Below are positions 1 to 11,685 of a stretch of DNA of 64,000 nucleotides, one piece after another. Numbering within the stretch: position 1 is the stretch's first letter; the number at the start of each line of letters is the position of its first letter. The notes under the pieces are model-generated. The model was not told the origin of the DNA, ran no database searches, and was given only the letters and a program-made list of their open reading frames with translations. Made by a program: the position numbers and the translations under genes. Source of the DNA: Avena insularis (taxonomy: Eukaryota > Streptophyta > Magnoliopsida > Poales > Poaceae); the NCBI GenBank assembly GCA_023614405.1, contig CM042687.1, positions 261,683,480 through 261,747,479 of the forward strand, written 5' to 3'.

Positions 1-1060
1 GTAGCAAATAGATGCATGGTACACCTTCAAAGTTCACAAGGGTGACTAGAAACAAGTAGCACAAGAACAAATAATATCACAATATGCATCAATCAATAAG
101 CTCTGGAACACTGCACACAGAATGACAACTAAGCTCTCTTAATGGTGCCTAAAGGTAGAAGGTGGAGACTCAAATAATGGTGAAATAAAGGCCTTTTATA
201 AAGGAATCAGGGATTTCAAGTTTTAAAAAGAGCTTCCAAAAATTATGGTACTTTTTAGCTTTCATCCCTCATTGCCCCTACCATAAGCATCTTGAAGTGA
301 TTAAGGTTAAAGTGAACAAAGATGGAGTATATGCTTGACGAAGTATAAGTTGGCAATCTCAAGTCCCTTGAATACGACGTCCACACCTCATGCTACTCAA
401 CTTCAGTCACCTGTAAGTTCTTATCATTGTAAGTATTTGCATATCATAGAGAACCGTCAACGGGGTACCCCTTGCACATGGTACATGAGCTATCCCATAA
501 CCAAAATGACAAGGCAAGTAGACAATGAGCATCTCAGTGATCTTTTTATTTACCATATGCATAGATTTTTATTAAGGATGCTTCATAGATAGCTCACTAT
601 GGTGATGCTAAAATTTTCCACCATGATTAGGCATGGCTTAGGCCAGTGGCCCAGGCATTTCTCTAACAAAAAATACAAACTCCATGGACTTACAAGTTCC
701 CTTTTTATTTCACACCGGTGACATCCATAGACAAAATAGCATGATATCAACTGAGTACAAAGTACACGTGCAATGTTGAAAACGTTCCCCGTGACAGCAC
801 GATTCTGCTAATTCCAACATATAAGTGCAATCATATACAAAATAGAAGACACAATGGTTCAAGTTTATTAGGGGCGAGGAATATAAAGTGTGCCATCAAG
901 TTTGTGAAGGCTTTAATCACTATGTTTTCACATAACAAAATAGTTTTTAATTGAAAGATAGCTGAAAACAATAATATACTTGGAATGGGGTAACACACCA
1001 TGCATAGGAGTTTATAGTGGACACTTTGGAATAACTTGGTTTCTTGGGAGTTGGAAGCAT

Positions 1061-2532
1061 GAGTACCTACGCGAGGTACGCAGTGGCTGCTATGATCGCA
1101 GCTTGCGGTGTCTTCAGGATGATGTTGCCGTCGGCATCCATCTCCATGAAGGATGCGTTGAGGGTTCGGGTCACCTCACGGCGCTCCTTGGGGTCCATGT
1201 TCTCCGTTCGGGAGCGGTGCTTGTTGTCGTGGTTGCCGTTCGAGCTGGAGCCGATGCCCATGGCGGAGAGCGCAGCTCGTCGCGCGCTGGACTCCGAGGC
1301 TGCTTGCTTGTGTTTGTCGAGAACCTCTTACATCTTGACCTGCTTCTTGCGCTCCTCGATCAGGAGCAGATGGTAGGCCATCAGCAGATCCCGTGAGGAG
1401 TCTGCAGGCAGGACTATGCTGCCCGCTACGGCGGCGCGTGCCTGGGCCCATCCTTCTTTGCTAAGGTGGATGATATGGCCGTTGTTCTCCCCTTCGGGTT
1501 GGGGGGACTGGCTTCTTCTGTTCCCGCCGTTTCGATCTGACGGGTTAGGTGTCGGGTTGGGCGGCGGGTTGGGTGTTTGCTGCTCCACGTCGCCCTGGAT
1601 GACTACGGCGCATTTGTAGCGCTCGTAGATTGGTCCGCTACTTCCGCGGCTTCCAGATCCAGAACCGTAGGTCCCTTCATCCGATGGCAGATCGCACAGA
1701 TCGAAGTTGCAGTTGCTGCTGTCGTAGGACTCATCTGTTGATGATGTTGTGCGTAGCACAGGGTGTGGGGCCCATGAAGCGGGCCTGATTGATGGTAAGG
1801 GCACCCGCTCAGGGAGGCGGAGGGTGCCAGTTTGCCCCACCTGGAAGCAGAAGCTCCCAAACAGGATCTCGAGTCCGTCGCCTACGGGCTCAAAGTCCTT
1901 CATGGTGGCCGGTGAGTGGGCGGTGAAGTCGAAAGCGCCGAAGAGGAGGTGAATCTCCATCACCGCGGAGTTGTAGATCGATCGGGTTGGGACCGTCACA
2001 ATCGCACAATCAGCGTCCCCAGTTCCCACAGATGGCGCGAATTGACGAGGTTTCGACTCGTCAATGCCCATTGTTATGGACTTGGGTTTTGGAGAAGATG
2101 GGGATGCTGGAGATCACGGAATGGTTAGCAAACAAGCAACACGGGGACACGAGGTTTACCCAGGTTCAGGCCCCCGGAGGGAAAACCCTACTCCTGCTTG
2201 TCTGCTCTTGATTATGGTGGAACCGGTGATTACAGGGGTTCGCAGATGCAATCTGGTGTGGAGGTGTGTATGCGGAAGTATGAGAGAGAGATCTAGGTCG
2301 TACCCTCCTGGCCTTTATATAGACTTAGGCAGGTCCCGGGCACAGATCTAGTCGGTTACAGGTTCTAGGGTTTACCCCTTTGAATTTCCTATCTACTCTA
2401 GTCTTGCTCTCCAAGGATCCGAAGGCGTCATGGGCCTTGGCCACCCGAAAATCTTTATGGGCCGGAGTATATTTGCCGTGGGCCTTCCTTGGGCTGGACC
2501 AGGTATGCTGAGATCGTGTACCCGCGGGGTAT
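1061..2532. mobile_element. 1.47-kb insertion inside element A
   Basis: The uninterrupted homologous site in element B (46790-46830, opposite strand) shows that this block is extra. Left flank ends ...CATGAGTA and right flank resumes TATAACC, so the site reads GAG-TA-TAAC with a shared TA. The ends are loosely inverted: CCTACGCGAGGTACG at left against CCCCGCGGGTACACG on the other strand at right. GC content is far above that of the host element. It carries a gag-like coding stretch on the minus strand and, at 2150-2460, promoter-like sequence with CCTTTATATAGAC. It may be the truncated 5' end of an LTR element or a TIR element carrying captured gag sequence. Confidence 0.5.
1067..2071 (-). 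pseudogene. Gag-like N-terminal fragment in the 1.47-kb insertion
   Basis: A 247-residue minus-strand ORF (2071-1328) contains a Ser/Gly and Pro/Asn-rich linker (around PNPPPNPTPNPSDRN), then HIIHLSKEGWAQARAAVAGS. After a frame break near 1330-1260 the theme continues as a 64-residue ORF with HRSRTENMDPKERREVTRTL and a stop at 1067. I associate this layout with gag N-termini of uncategorised Triticeae retroelements, from memory only. No zinc knuckle or pol follows; the insertion ends at about 1061. Codon use is GC-rich and unlike the surrounding element. Treat it as a decayed, truncated gag fragment. Confidence 0.45.
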
Positions 2533-3249
2533 AACCATGTCAACAAGTGGAGGCTAGCAAAAGACTGGGAGCAACCAAATAAGAGAGCAATAATGGCCAT
2601 AATCATGTAGAGCAACAAAGCTTTACTAATCAAAGCATAGAGTGGTACTACAAGTCAAGGACTAAATGATCATAGAGGCCATGGTGATTTGTGAGATTCA
2701 TAACATGGTGTGAGCCTGTACCAAGTCAACCCAAGCAAAGCATCAAAGGAGAATAACACTATACTATGCTTTTGCATGCTAAGACAACACATAATTTCTT
2801 CAAGGCACACTAAGCAATCCCAATGACTTGGAGCAAGCCATGATGCAGCAATTATCACTAAGCATAAGATCAAAACAACACCTAGCATGTCATGCTAATG
2901 TCTAAGTCACAGTCAATGCAAGCTCCTCTTAAACTTACAAGCAAAAACTTACTACTCCTTCCCAACACCAAGCAACTTATTTGCAAAACAACACAGCGAT
3001 AACGGGGGTCCAAACTACTCAAGCAAACTAAACAAACTAAGAAAACCAACGAAATCTAAGACTCTCTAAGAACAACACAACTTGTGCATGAAACAATAAA
3101 AACGAAGTGTCTAGATAGACCTGAGCTTTTTATTGATGAAGAAGGGGATGCCTTGGGAATCCCCAAGATTTGACGCTTGTACCTATTAGGGTGACACCAT
3201 GGTGGCATCCCCAAGATTGAGCTTTTGTCCATTCTTCATCTCATTGCAT

Positions 3250-3268
3250 CACTCTCTCTCTCTCTCTA
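3250..3268. repeat. (CT)n microsatellite
   Basis: A short run of about nine CT units in the non-coding interior of element A. The corresponding place in element B (about 45865) has no such run. Confidence 0.7.
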
Positions 3269-3857
3269 CACCTGAAATTTTTCCTTCATATAAAACTTCA
3301 CACAATCTTCATTAGCAACATTAGCTTATTCAAAAGATATTAGACCTCTGGAAAAGCTTTGGAACAACAAGTATTTTCGCTAAAAACATAAGCTACTGTA
3401 GTAACTCCTTCAAAAAGCTCAATTTACCTAAAGAGAACTCAAAAAGGAATCAATAAGAAGCAAATGCAAATAATGGCAGAAATCTGTCAAAATAGACCAC
3501 CAGGTAGAAACTGATTTTTTAGAACATCTTATGTTGCTCAAATCAAAAATTGTTGAACTAATGAAAGTTATTTAACATACTGGGGGATTTATTAGTAAAT
3601 TTGTAGCTCAATACAAGTTACAGAGACTCCTCATGAATTTTTTTGGTGGAGGACAGAAATCTGTTTCGGGACAGCAACTCCCCAAATCTTACTTCCCTCT
3701 CATTAGAGGTCATTCTTGGCACAAAAATCAAACAAAAAGGATAAGGAGAGGTCATTACTTAAGTAATAACTTCCAATACTCAAGGAAACTCTTGGGTTAT
3801 CTCCCAACAAGTACTTATCTTTAACGCGTTTAAGTTAGGCACAAGAAGCAAGAAGAA

Positions 3858-4467
3858 TCAAGTATTTTCAAATGAAGAAGCATTAACATCCATACTTGCA
3901 AAGTCTTCAACTATAAAAGGTATCTCATCCAAATAGGTTTTGGAGGATCCCTTCTCATCTCTCTTTGGTCTACTACTTTCATCAAAAAGATTTTCAGGCA
4001 ATCCAATCAAAATTCTTTTCAGGGGCTTCATGCATTCCAACAAGCTTAAAGGGTATGGGTATCTTAAATTCCTCTCTGTGCTTAGTCTTATCAGAAGTAT
4101 CCACAACATCTACTCTTGAGCCTAGCATATTGAAACGCTCAAAGATCTTTTTGGCTTCCCTAGCAACATCATGGAATTCTTTTAGTAAAGTTTTAAGGAT
4201 GAATTCTCTCTTTTCAGCATTCTCTTCTTCTTTTAGTTTTAGGAACAAGAATTGTATGAAGGGGTTAAGGCTAACAAACCTAGCCTCCAACATATGAACT
4301 AAAGAAGCTGCAGCAATCTCATAATTAGGAGAAAGTTCTACTATATATTTATCCTCAATGTCCTCATGCTTGCTAACATGATTAAATAATTCTTCAATAT
4401 TATCTTTCCCAATTATGGAGCCACTACCTATTGCAAGATCTTTCAGGGCGAACTTGGGGAACAACAT
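3858..4467 (-). pseudogene. Element A internal ORF, gag-like protein of unknown function
   Basis: The ORF starts at 4467 about 200 bp inside the primer site, where gag is expected. It gives 157 residues, then the frame breaks near 4000-4040 and about 60 further residues continue in another frame to 3858. The protein is acidic and helical-looking, rich in Glu, Lys and Leu, with no zinc knuckle, protease or polymerase motif. I do not recognise the family. Position suggests a gag-like or element-specific protein. The sequence resembles nothing in element B, which has a different ORF at the same place. It could encode a structural protein for a parasite element packaged by a partner; that is inference. 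Confidence 0.45.
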
Positions 4468-4668
4468 GGTGAGCTAGAGCAAGGTGGCAACTAGAGTAGG
4501 AACTAATTTTTTGTTATTTTGAATAGAGAAAGAAAACCAAACTAGACTAATCTTTTTTGGGTTTTTTGAAAAGAGGCAAACAAAACCAAACAAAATAAAC
4601 AAAGAAAACTAAAAACAAAGTAAAGAGAAAGGAAGTGAAGGACTCCCCTAGTGAAGACGTGCTTAGCC

Positions 4669-4686
4669 TCCCCGACAACGGTGCCA
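4669..4686 (-). other. Primer-binding site, tRNA-Asp type
   Basis: Minus strand reads TGGCACCGTTGTCGGGGA. It differs at two positions from the complement of the plant tRNA-Asp(GUC) 3' end, which element B matches exactly at 44382-44399. Both differences are transitions, consistent with decay. Confidence 0.65.
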
Positions 4687-4696
4687 GAAAAGTTGT

Positions 4697-6247
4697 TGAT
4701 GGCTCAGTTGATGTGGAGCCTGTTGGGAACCCCAAGAGCAAGGTGTGAAGCAGCATAGCAGCAAGTCTCCCCTCAGTAAGAAACCAAGGTTATTGAACCA
4801 GTTGGAGGAAGGAAATGCCACACAGGTGTTGCGAGCAACGCAGAGACCAGCACAACACAAACTCAAGACTTTGCCCCAACTAACAGTGAGGTTGTCAATC
4901 TCACCGGTTGCTGTAACAAAGGATTAAACGTATGGTGTGGAAGGTAATGGTGGTTTGCAGCAAGTAAACGAGTAACAGTGGAAGATGTATCAATGATAAA
5001 TATTGGACCGGGGTCCATAGTTCACTAGAGGTGCTCTCCTTAGATACACAACATGGCATGAAGGGTAAAAAAATTACAGCGGGGCAATTGACAGGAACTG
5101 AGCAAGGCATAACAATGCAATTACTAGTCAGAAAGATCCTATGAAATTAGATTGGGCAATACAACAATATACATAGACCGCCATCCAACTACATCTATGA
5201 CTAGAAGTCCACCTTCAGGTTATCATCCGAACCCCTCCAGTATTAAGTTGCAAGCAATGAACAACTGCTTTTAGCAAAGTGTGTAAGGTAAACAGTCCAC
5301 ATGTTCCATGAACAAGAGACCGTTGTTTTCTCCCTAGTAGCAACAACACATCTACAACCGAAGATATTTCTGTCACTTCCCTTGGAAACTAGAGGCATGA
5401 ACCCACTATCGAGCATAAATACCCCCTCTTGGAGTCACTAGCAACTACTTTGCCAAGATAGCTACTAACAACGGAGAGCATGCAAGATCACAAACAACAC
5501 AGACATGATAGAATCATAAAGACAAAACCATTAATCAAACCAACATAATAATCTCAATATCCATCAGATCCCCGCAAACACAACATGCATGATTACAAAT
5601 AGATTAGATCTTGATCATGAACGGAGCTCACAAGATCTATACATGAAAGCACAAAGGAGGATATACAACCATCTAGCTACTACATGGACCCATAGTCCAA
5701 GGTGGAACTACTCACGCATCATACCGGAGAGAAGGCCTCCGGGATGATTTCCCCTCCGGCAGGGTGCCAGGAAGAACTTTAGATCCCCTCGATCTAGGGA
5801 CGACGGTGGTGGTGGATACAAAAGGTTTCGTGGAATATTGATCGGGTGATTAGGGTTTAGGCATCGAGGTCTTCTTATAGGCGAAGGGGGAGGACGAGGA
5901 GGTGGTCAGGGGCCCTACACCCTGCCTAGGCGCGGGGCAGTGCCCACCCGCGCCTAGGAGGGTGTGGCTGCCCTGGCACGCCTCTCCGTCTCCCATCTGG
6001 ACTTCTTGTTCCCCATAGAAAGTAATTGACTTTGATGTTTTTCCCGTCCAATTCCAATAGTATTTCCTTACTAGCTTTTCTGGAACCAGAAACAGCAGAA
6101 AACAGACAAATGGCACTGTGGCAACTTGTTAATAGGTTAGTTCTAGAAAAGATATAAAAACACCTCAAAGTGTAGACAAAGCAAAGCAATGTAGATACTA
6201 AACATGCATGGAACATAAAAAATTATAGATACGTTTCCGACGTATCA
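4697..6247 (-). repeat. 5' LTR of element A
   Basis: On the minus strand the LTR begins TGATACGTCGGAAACGTATC and ends GAGCCATCA, giving TGAT...ATCA termini. It is about 1.55 kb and matches the LTRs of element B (42864-44371 and 48171-49677) along most of its length, including the stretch reading TATAAGAAG that probably lies near the transcription start. The inner edge is set by the primer site ten bases further in; a boundary three bases away (TGTTGATGG) is also possible. Confidence 0.8.
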
Positions 6248-7111
6248 ATTGTATAAATTGAAACAATGGATACATAAGATGAATCACTCACATATTTATT
6301 GATGTTTCGAGTATGTATGTAGGATGGTGTGGCTTCTTAAGGATTATTATGATACTCAACACCGGGCATACTTGATGGTGGAGAAGCATATGGTAATAAA
6401 ACCATAGTTGGACTTGTTTGTTTTAATTTTTCTATTGATGCAATTGTGTTGGAAGAAGCATAATGTTTTGACTTGTATGTGTGCAGAAGCTTCGACCCCT
6501 CAAGATTCGGTCTCATAGCGTGTCTTCAAATGACATTCCATACGACGAGTGATACACAGAGTAAATCAAGCGGCTAGGATTCCTCAACGCGGATTCTATC
6601 ACCGCACTTGTCGACCGGTGGAGGCCAGAGACGCACACTTTCCACCTCCGAACCGGAAAGATCACCCCTAATCTTTAGGATGTTTTCATGATCTTTGGAC
6701 TTCCTATCATGGGGAACCCTCTATGTATGAGCATAGATTCTGATGGGTGGCGCAATGAGATGCAGCTAATTATTGGCATGGCTCCCAAAGAACTTGAAGA
6801 CAATAGTAAAGATAGAGTCCCAGTAGGCGCGACATACGCGTGGATTACGGAGAACTTTGCACATTTTCTGGATCTAGCCAAGGTTGAGGTGATCGAGACA
6901 CATGCTCGTGTGTACGTGTGGTATGTCCTCTCTAGGACTGTATTTGCTGACAGAGGAGGTAGGACCGCTCAGTGGATGTGGATGTGGATGAAGGCACTGG
7001 AAAACTTTGACAACAACATTAGCTGGGGTTCGGCATCTCTTGCCTACTTGTACCGAAAAGTAATCACTTGTGCACTCTAAGTTTATTTGTACATGTCCAC
7101 TCCACACATAT
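6248..7111 (+). pseudogene. PMD (plant mobile domain) pseudogene, left copy, 5' part
   Basis: Coding similarity starts near 6490 and runs to the donor-like site at 7060. The best part (6688-7059) reads MIFGLPIMGNPLCMSIDSDG, then an acidic stretch, VYVWYVLSRTVFAD and WGSASLAYLYRK. This is the aminotransferase-like plant mobile domain of MAIN/MAIL-type proteins, which also occurs in transposable elements. Stops are present near 6556 and 6676. About 30 bases are missing near 6590 relative to the inverted copy at 29700. The 5' end is cut off at 6247 by element A. The gene continues after a solo LTR at 11718. It mirrors the PMD copy at 27384-29790. Confidence 0.75.
7107..7111. repeat. Target-site duplication CATAT, left
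   Basis: CATAT directly precedes the TG end of the solo LTR and recurs at 11681-11685 after its CA end. The inverted PMD copy near 29160 has a single uninterrupted CATATG at this place. Confidence 0.93.
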
Positions 7112-10100
7112 TGTAGAGGTCCCAACCTTTAATAAGGTAGAGATCCCTGTGTTTACAATGCTAGTCCCTGGATCAATAGCTAGCATCCACAGTTAAGATG
7201 TAATATCAAGAAACACAGGTCATAATGCAACTTTATTACCAGGAATAAAATAATTCATTACATCTTACATAGCTCATTAGGCTATCTGATTGTAATGCAG
7301 CAGAAATAACTATAGCATGGAGTCCTTCATCTTCAAAGTGCCACAGGCAATCATGTTGGTTGTAGACTTTTAATCCTAATCAACACACTTCACTAACATC
7401 AAACAAACCTGCAACATGATAAGTTACAGCCACAAGGGTCAATACATTTGAATTGTATTGGCAAGTGATACTATGGTAGTATAGTGGAGTCTATCATCTA
7501 TATGCATTTGGCTAAGTGGAGCTTAGGCTTGCTTTGCTCAAAATAGATTTTCCTCATCATTTGAAAACACTAAGTTTTTACTTGTCAAGACACCCAAGGA
7601 ACCACCAAAAGAAATTGGTTAACCTCCACCCTTGTTTCCCACAAGTTTTTAACTTAGAAATTGGGATGAGGAGATTCTTGATAGCTTCCATGTCTTGATG
7701 CTCAAATTGTACTTTTCCAGGGACATGGCTAAGCACTTAGATTTTACACTCTGCAGAGGTGGTGCACTTTCCCCACAAGACTTGGTTTCACCAAGACAAG
7801 ATCTTTTAGAAGCCTTCCCTTAGACCAGAATGGACGTGCTCCAAACCTATCATTCCCCTACCACCAACTTTCCATTTGGCTAAGTTATTGCAACCTATAT
7901 GATCCAGACAGAGCCAATAATGCCATGTGGCTGCACTTGAAGCTTCTCAACATTTGACATCTCAAATCCCTTTGTTCCTGGGTGGCATTCCACAAGTGAG
8001 ATACCAAGTTTTCCCCAGTATACTGGACTTGGTGATGCCCAAGTTTTCCCCAGCATACTAGACTTGCGTAACCACTCAACACAAACCATTCTTTCCATTC
8101 CAACCAGGTGATTCATTCACTTAGTTGTTTTATTAAACAAAACACAAGTCCTTGACTTAGAAATATTCCATAGCATGAATATAATCCACCCTTGTTTTCT
8201 ACTAGCTAAGCTAAGCATGATAGTAGTAGGAATCTTGACTTAGGATATTTCTACTAAGGTTTCATCTAATAGGTTTCCCCATGGCTTAGTTTACACTTAG
8301 CAAAATTCCATGCAAGTACTACTTTGAAATATCACTAATGCATAGTGAAAATAATGGGACAAAAGTATGAAGCATCACTTGCCTTTTTGGTAGATAATAT
8401 AAGTTCACTCCTTGATCTTGTAATAGTCACACTCCTCAAATTCCACTACAATTCAATCAAGCAAGCAAATATTCAATCTACCATTCAAGCAAACATCCCA
8501 TAAAATAATAAGAACAAGGCAATGCATGCAAACATGCCAAATATTGTTTTAATTGGAAAAGTGGTTTCTAATAGGTTATAAACATTTGAAAACGCCCATT
8601 GGTCATTTATAAAAGTGGTAAAACCATTTGATATCAAGTTAGTGAAAAATGGTCACTTTAAGTCATTTGTGTTTTGTTAGAAATGGTTCAAACCAAAGTA
8701 ATATTTTCTAGTGTTTGACCAATACATTTTAATCACAAATGTTAGTGTTTTATGGTCAAGTGTTTAATATTAAAATAATTTGCAAAAGGTTTTATCTATA
8801 AACCATTTTTATACCAAATCACTATTTTATGTTGTTGAAAATGCTTTTTAGCAAAGTAATAATTTATAGGGTTCATCAAATATATTTTTAAATCCTAAAA
8901 CTTGTTTTTTAGGGTCAGAGAGTTTAAATCTAATCATTTTTTCAAAGGTTTTACTCAAAAAGAATTTTTAACACATAAACCATAATTTTATTTGACTAGA
9001 AATGTTCTAATTCAAAGATTTAATCTTTGGCTTCACAAAATACACTTTTAATTCCACAAGTTGGTTTATATGGTCAGTAGGTTCAAAACAAACCATTTGC
9101 CAAAGATTTTATCCTAAAAACATTTCTCGAATAAATTTTATATCCAAATTATGCCTACACAAGTTTCTGCAAAAACAACTAAGTTTCCAGAATCAATTCA
9201 CTAAACAAAGTGCATGGTTGGATAGTGTTTGTTTTTCTTATTCTATTGATATAAAATTTGCAATATTTGGACGTGTGGATCAAAAGTTATGAATTTTACA
9301 AAATCATTCATCTAATAGATCAAAATCTGTTTTTAAAGCCTGTGTCTGGCCACGTGGTTATTTCCTACTGGGCAGTACCGATTCGTATGGATCGAGCTAC
9401 ACGGTGCGTTGGATTTAAGTTACAATGCACGTCTCTGATTGAACATACCGGTTCGATTAAGTCAATCTATCCTATCTCTACGATCTGGATCCAATAGTTC
9501 ACGATGCAGGGACCATAGGTGGGCGGCGCTGGCGGCGGCGAGTGGCGGCGGCGTGCTCTGTCTATGGTGTTGTTGCGGCTACAGGAAGCGAGGGAGTAAA
9601 AGGAGTGGCTCACCAGGTTCAGGGGATCATTGTGATGCTCAACGTGTTCGAGAGGAGGCAGGGGGCGCACGGATGCGGCGGGAATTCCTCGCCGAAGATG
9701 CTCCTGGCGTCGGCACATTCGGGAGTCGTCGGAGGCGAGGCTGCAGGTCACGCGCGAGTGATTGGCGAGCAGCTAGAGATGCAAAAGACACAGGCGAATC
9801 AGACAGCATGATTCACTGGTCGAGGTGCGCACGGAGTCGAGTTCTAGGGCTCACCGGAGTTGCGGGGGTCATCGGTGGTGCACTGGTGAAGACTTTGCCG
9901 ATGTTCTAGAACGCGCGCGACTGAGCTAGTGTCACTGGGAGGTTCGTAGGGAGATGGGGGAGCAATCCAGTGGGTACTGGGAGCGGAGAGGTGGCCGGAG
10001 TTATCGGAATTTGGACGGAGTAGTTCGTCAGGGCAGTGGGGTTGCAGGGAGAAATCAAGACAGCCTGGAGGCAGAGAGTGGGTGGTTTCTGGGGGGGAAA

Positions 10101-11680
10101 TGGAGAGGAGGAGCAGGCGTTTAATCGAGCATGGTCGCGGTGAGGTTTAAGCGAGGCATTGACGCGAGTTAAAACGAGAAGAAACGGCCGGCGAGGGAGG
10201 CGTGGTCGTCGCGGGGTGAGGAAGAAGACTGACTGGTGGGGTCTGCTAGACAGCGAGAGAGGGAGAGAGGCAGTGGGGTCCGGCAGTCAATGGGTTCACG
10301 GGTGCGTTAGTAAGTGTGAAATGTTTTCCGCGGAGAGGAGGGAGTGGGCTGGTTGCTAGGCCTGGTGGGCTAGGTTACCTGGGTTGGGTTCTTTCCTTTT
10401 TTTGATCTGTTTCATTTTTCTTTTTCCTGATTTTTTCTGTTTTGATTTTGTTTAAATGTTTTCAAACCTTGTTTGAATTCAAACCTTTTTCAAATGTTCA
10501 GTATAATTCCATATTGTTTAAACGTGTATTTTTAAATACTATTTTAGGAATAATTCTTTTATTTTTCTTATGTTTTATTCTTTATTAAAATAAGCATATG
10601 ACATTATTCAAATCAGATTAAATATATTTTCAAACCCTCATTTAAATTCCAATTTTTTCACAAAACCTTTTCAGTAGGTTTATTTATTTAATGGGGTGTT
10701 AAATAACTCACTTTGAATTATCTATAGTATTTTAATATGATTATTAATCATTTAATTTGGGCAATTGTTTTTATTCCAATGAAATTCAAATATGGTTTTA
10801 ACTCCATATAACTTTATTTAAATGATTCTTTTATTTCATTTAAGTTAATTAAATAACCTTTATTCCACTTGGGTAAATTCTAGTTATTTTTCCCTGATTT
10901 AATTAATCATTTCTATTAGGGATTTTGTCTTTATTCAAATAGAAATAGAATTTGGTTAATGCCCTTTTATTTTATTTGAAAATTCTCTATCCTTTTATTT
11001 GGATTTGGATTATAATTATTCCATTTGCTTATGGATTAGGCCAAGATTTAATTTGGCTTTTAAATATTCCTCATTAATATTTCTTTCTTTATCTTATAAA
11101 ATCCTTATCTTTTTACTTATAGATCCAAAATTGGTGATTCCAATTTGTAAAATCTTATTTAATATTTGTTTATCCTTTTAAATATCTTTAGGATTATTTA
11201 CTCACCATTTGGTATGGATTTTTAGATAGGTGCTTTGTTAGCTTTGGAAAATCAATTTCCTGATCTTACTAAATTCATAAGATTTTATCTATGGTTCCAA
11301 ATTAAGTGAAACAAATTTATATGGTTTTATAATATTTCTATTTGTCATTCTCGATCATTTTGAAATGTTTGTTTGACAAATTTTTATGTGTATCAAATCC
11401 GTAGGCTTAGAGATAAGTTGGAAATGTTTTTCTTCCATTAGGGTTTTAGGGTTTTGGTTTATTTTCCAAGTGTTTAAATTTCAAGATGCATTTATGAAGA
11501 ATGTATTTCACTTGATTTGAATTTAGTTGGATTCAAACATTAACCAAAGTTTGTTCAAGACGGGATTTTAAGTTTCCATTTAGAAACAAAAAAATTCTTT
11601 TCACCCTAAATTTCAACAATTATTTATTTTGTTTATTTATTTTTCACATTACAAAATTTGGAAAATTTTGGGATGTGACA
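7112..11680 (-). mobile_element. Solo LTR, 4.57 kb, long-LTR Gypsy/LARD type
   Basis: The block begins TGTAGAGGTCCC and ends GGGATGTGACA on the plus strand, so in LTR orientation (minus) it reads TGTCACATCCC...ACCTCTACA. Perfect 5-bp duplications CATAT flank it and no internal domain is present, which is the signature of a solo LTR left by LTR-LTR recombination. It shares many segments in reverse with the LTRs of element C, for example the region with ATCCAGGGACTAGCA and the CACCCTTGTTTTCTACTAGC stretch. Length and start resemble the barley LARD Sukkula; that name is a guess from memory. It sits in an intron of the PMD gene and contains no credible gene; GC-rich ORFs near 9440-9910 are not supported. 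Confidence 0.88.
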
Positions 11681-11685
11681 CATAT
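11681..11685. repeat. Target-site duplication CATAT, right
   Basis: Second copy of the 5-bp duplication bounding the 4.57-kb solo LTR. Confidence 0.93.

Larger units (their letters stand above)
1..6247 (-). mobile_element. LTR retrotransposon A (partial, non-autonomous looking)
   Basis: Read on the minus strand this is the 5' part of an LTR retrotransposon: LTR at 4697-6247, primer site at 4669-4686, an ORF at 3858-4467, then long non-coding sequence running off the window start. The non-coding part is the reverse complement of the interior and 3' region of element B (about 45300-47850), so the two belong to one family or close relatives. No protease, RT or integrase is visible in the 4.7 kb of interior seen. 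The right edge falls in sequence that continues as the PMD locus, matching the uninterrupted PMD copy near 30050. The 3' LTR and target duplication are outside the window. Confidence 0.8.

Noticed and set aside
9439..9909. 156-residue ORF and overlapping ORFs in a GC-rich block
   Set aside because: It lies inside the solo LTR; the equivalent block of the second solo LTR (22600-23350) does not keep the frame, and composition alone explains the open frames.
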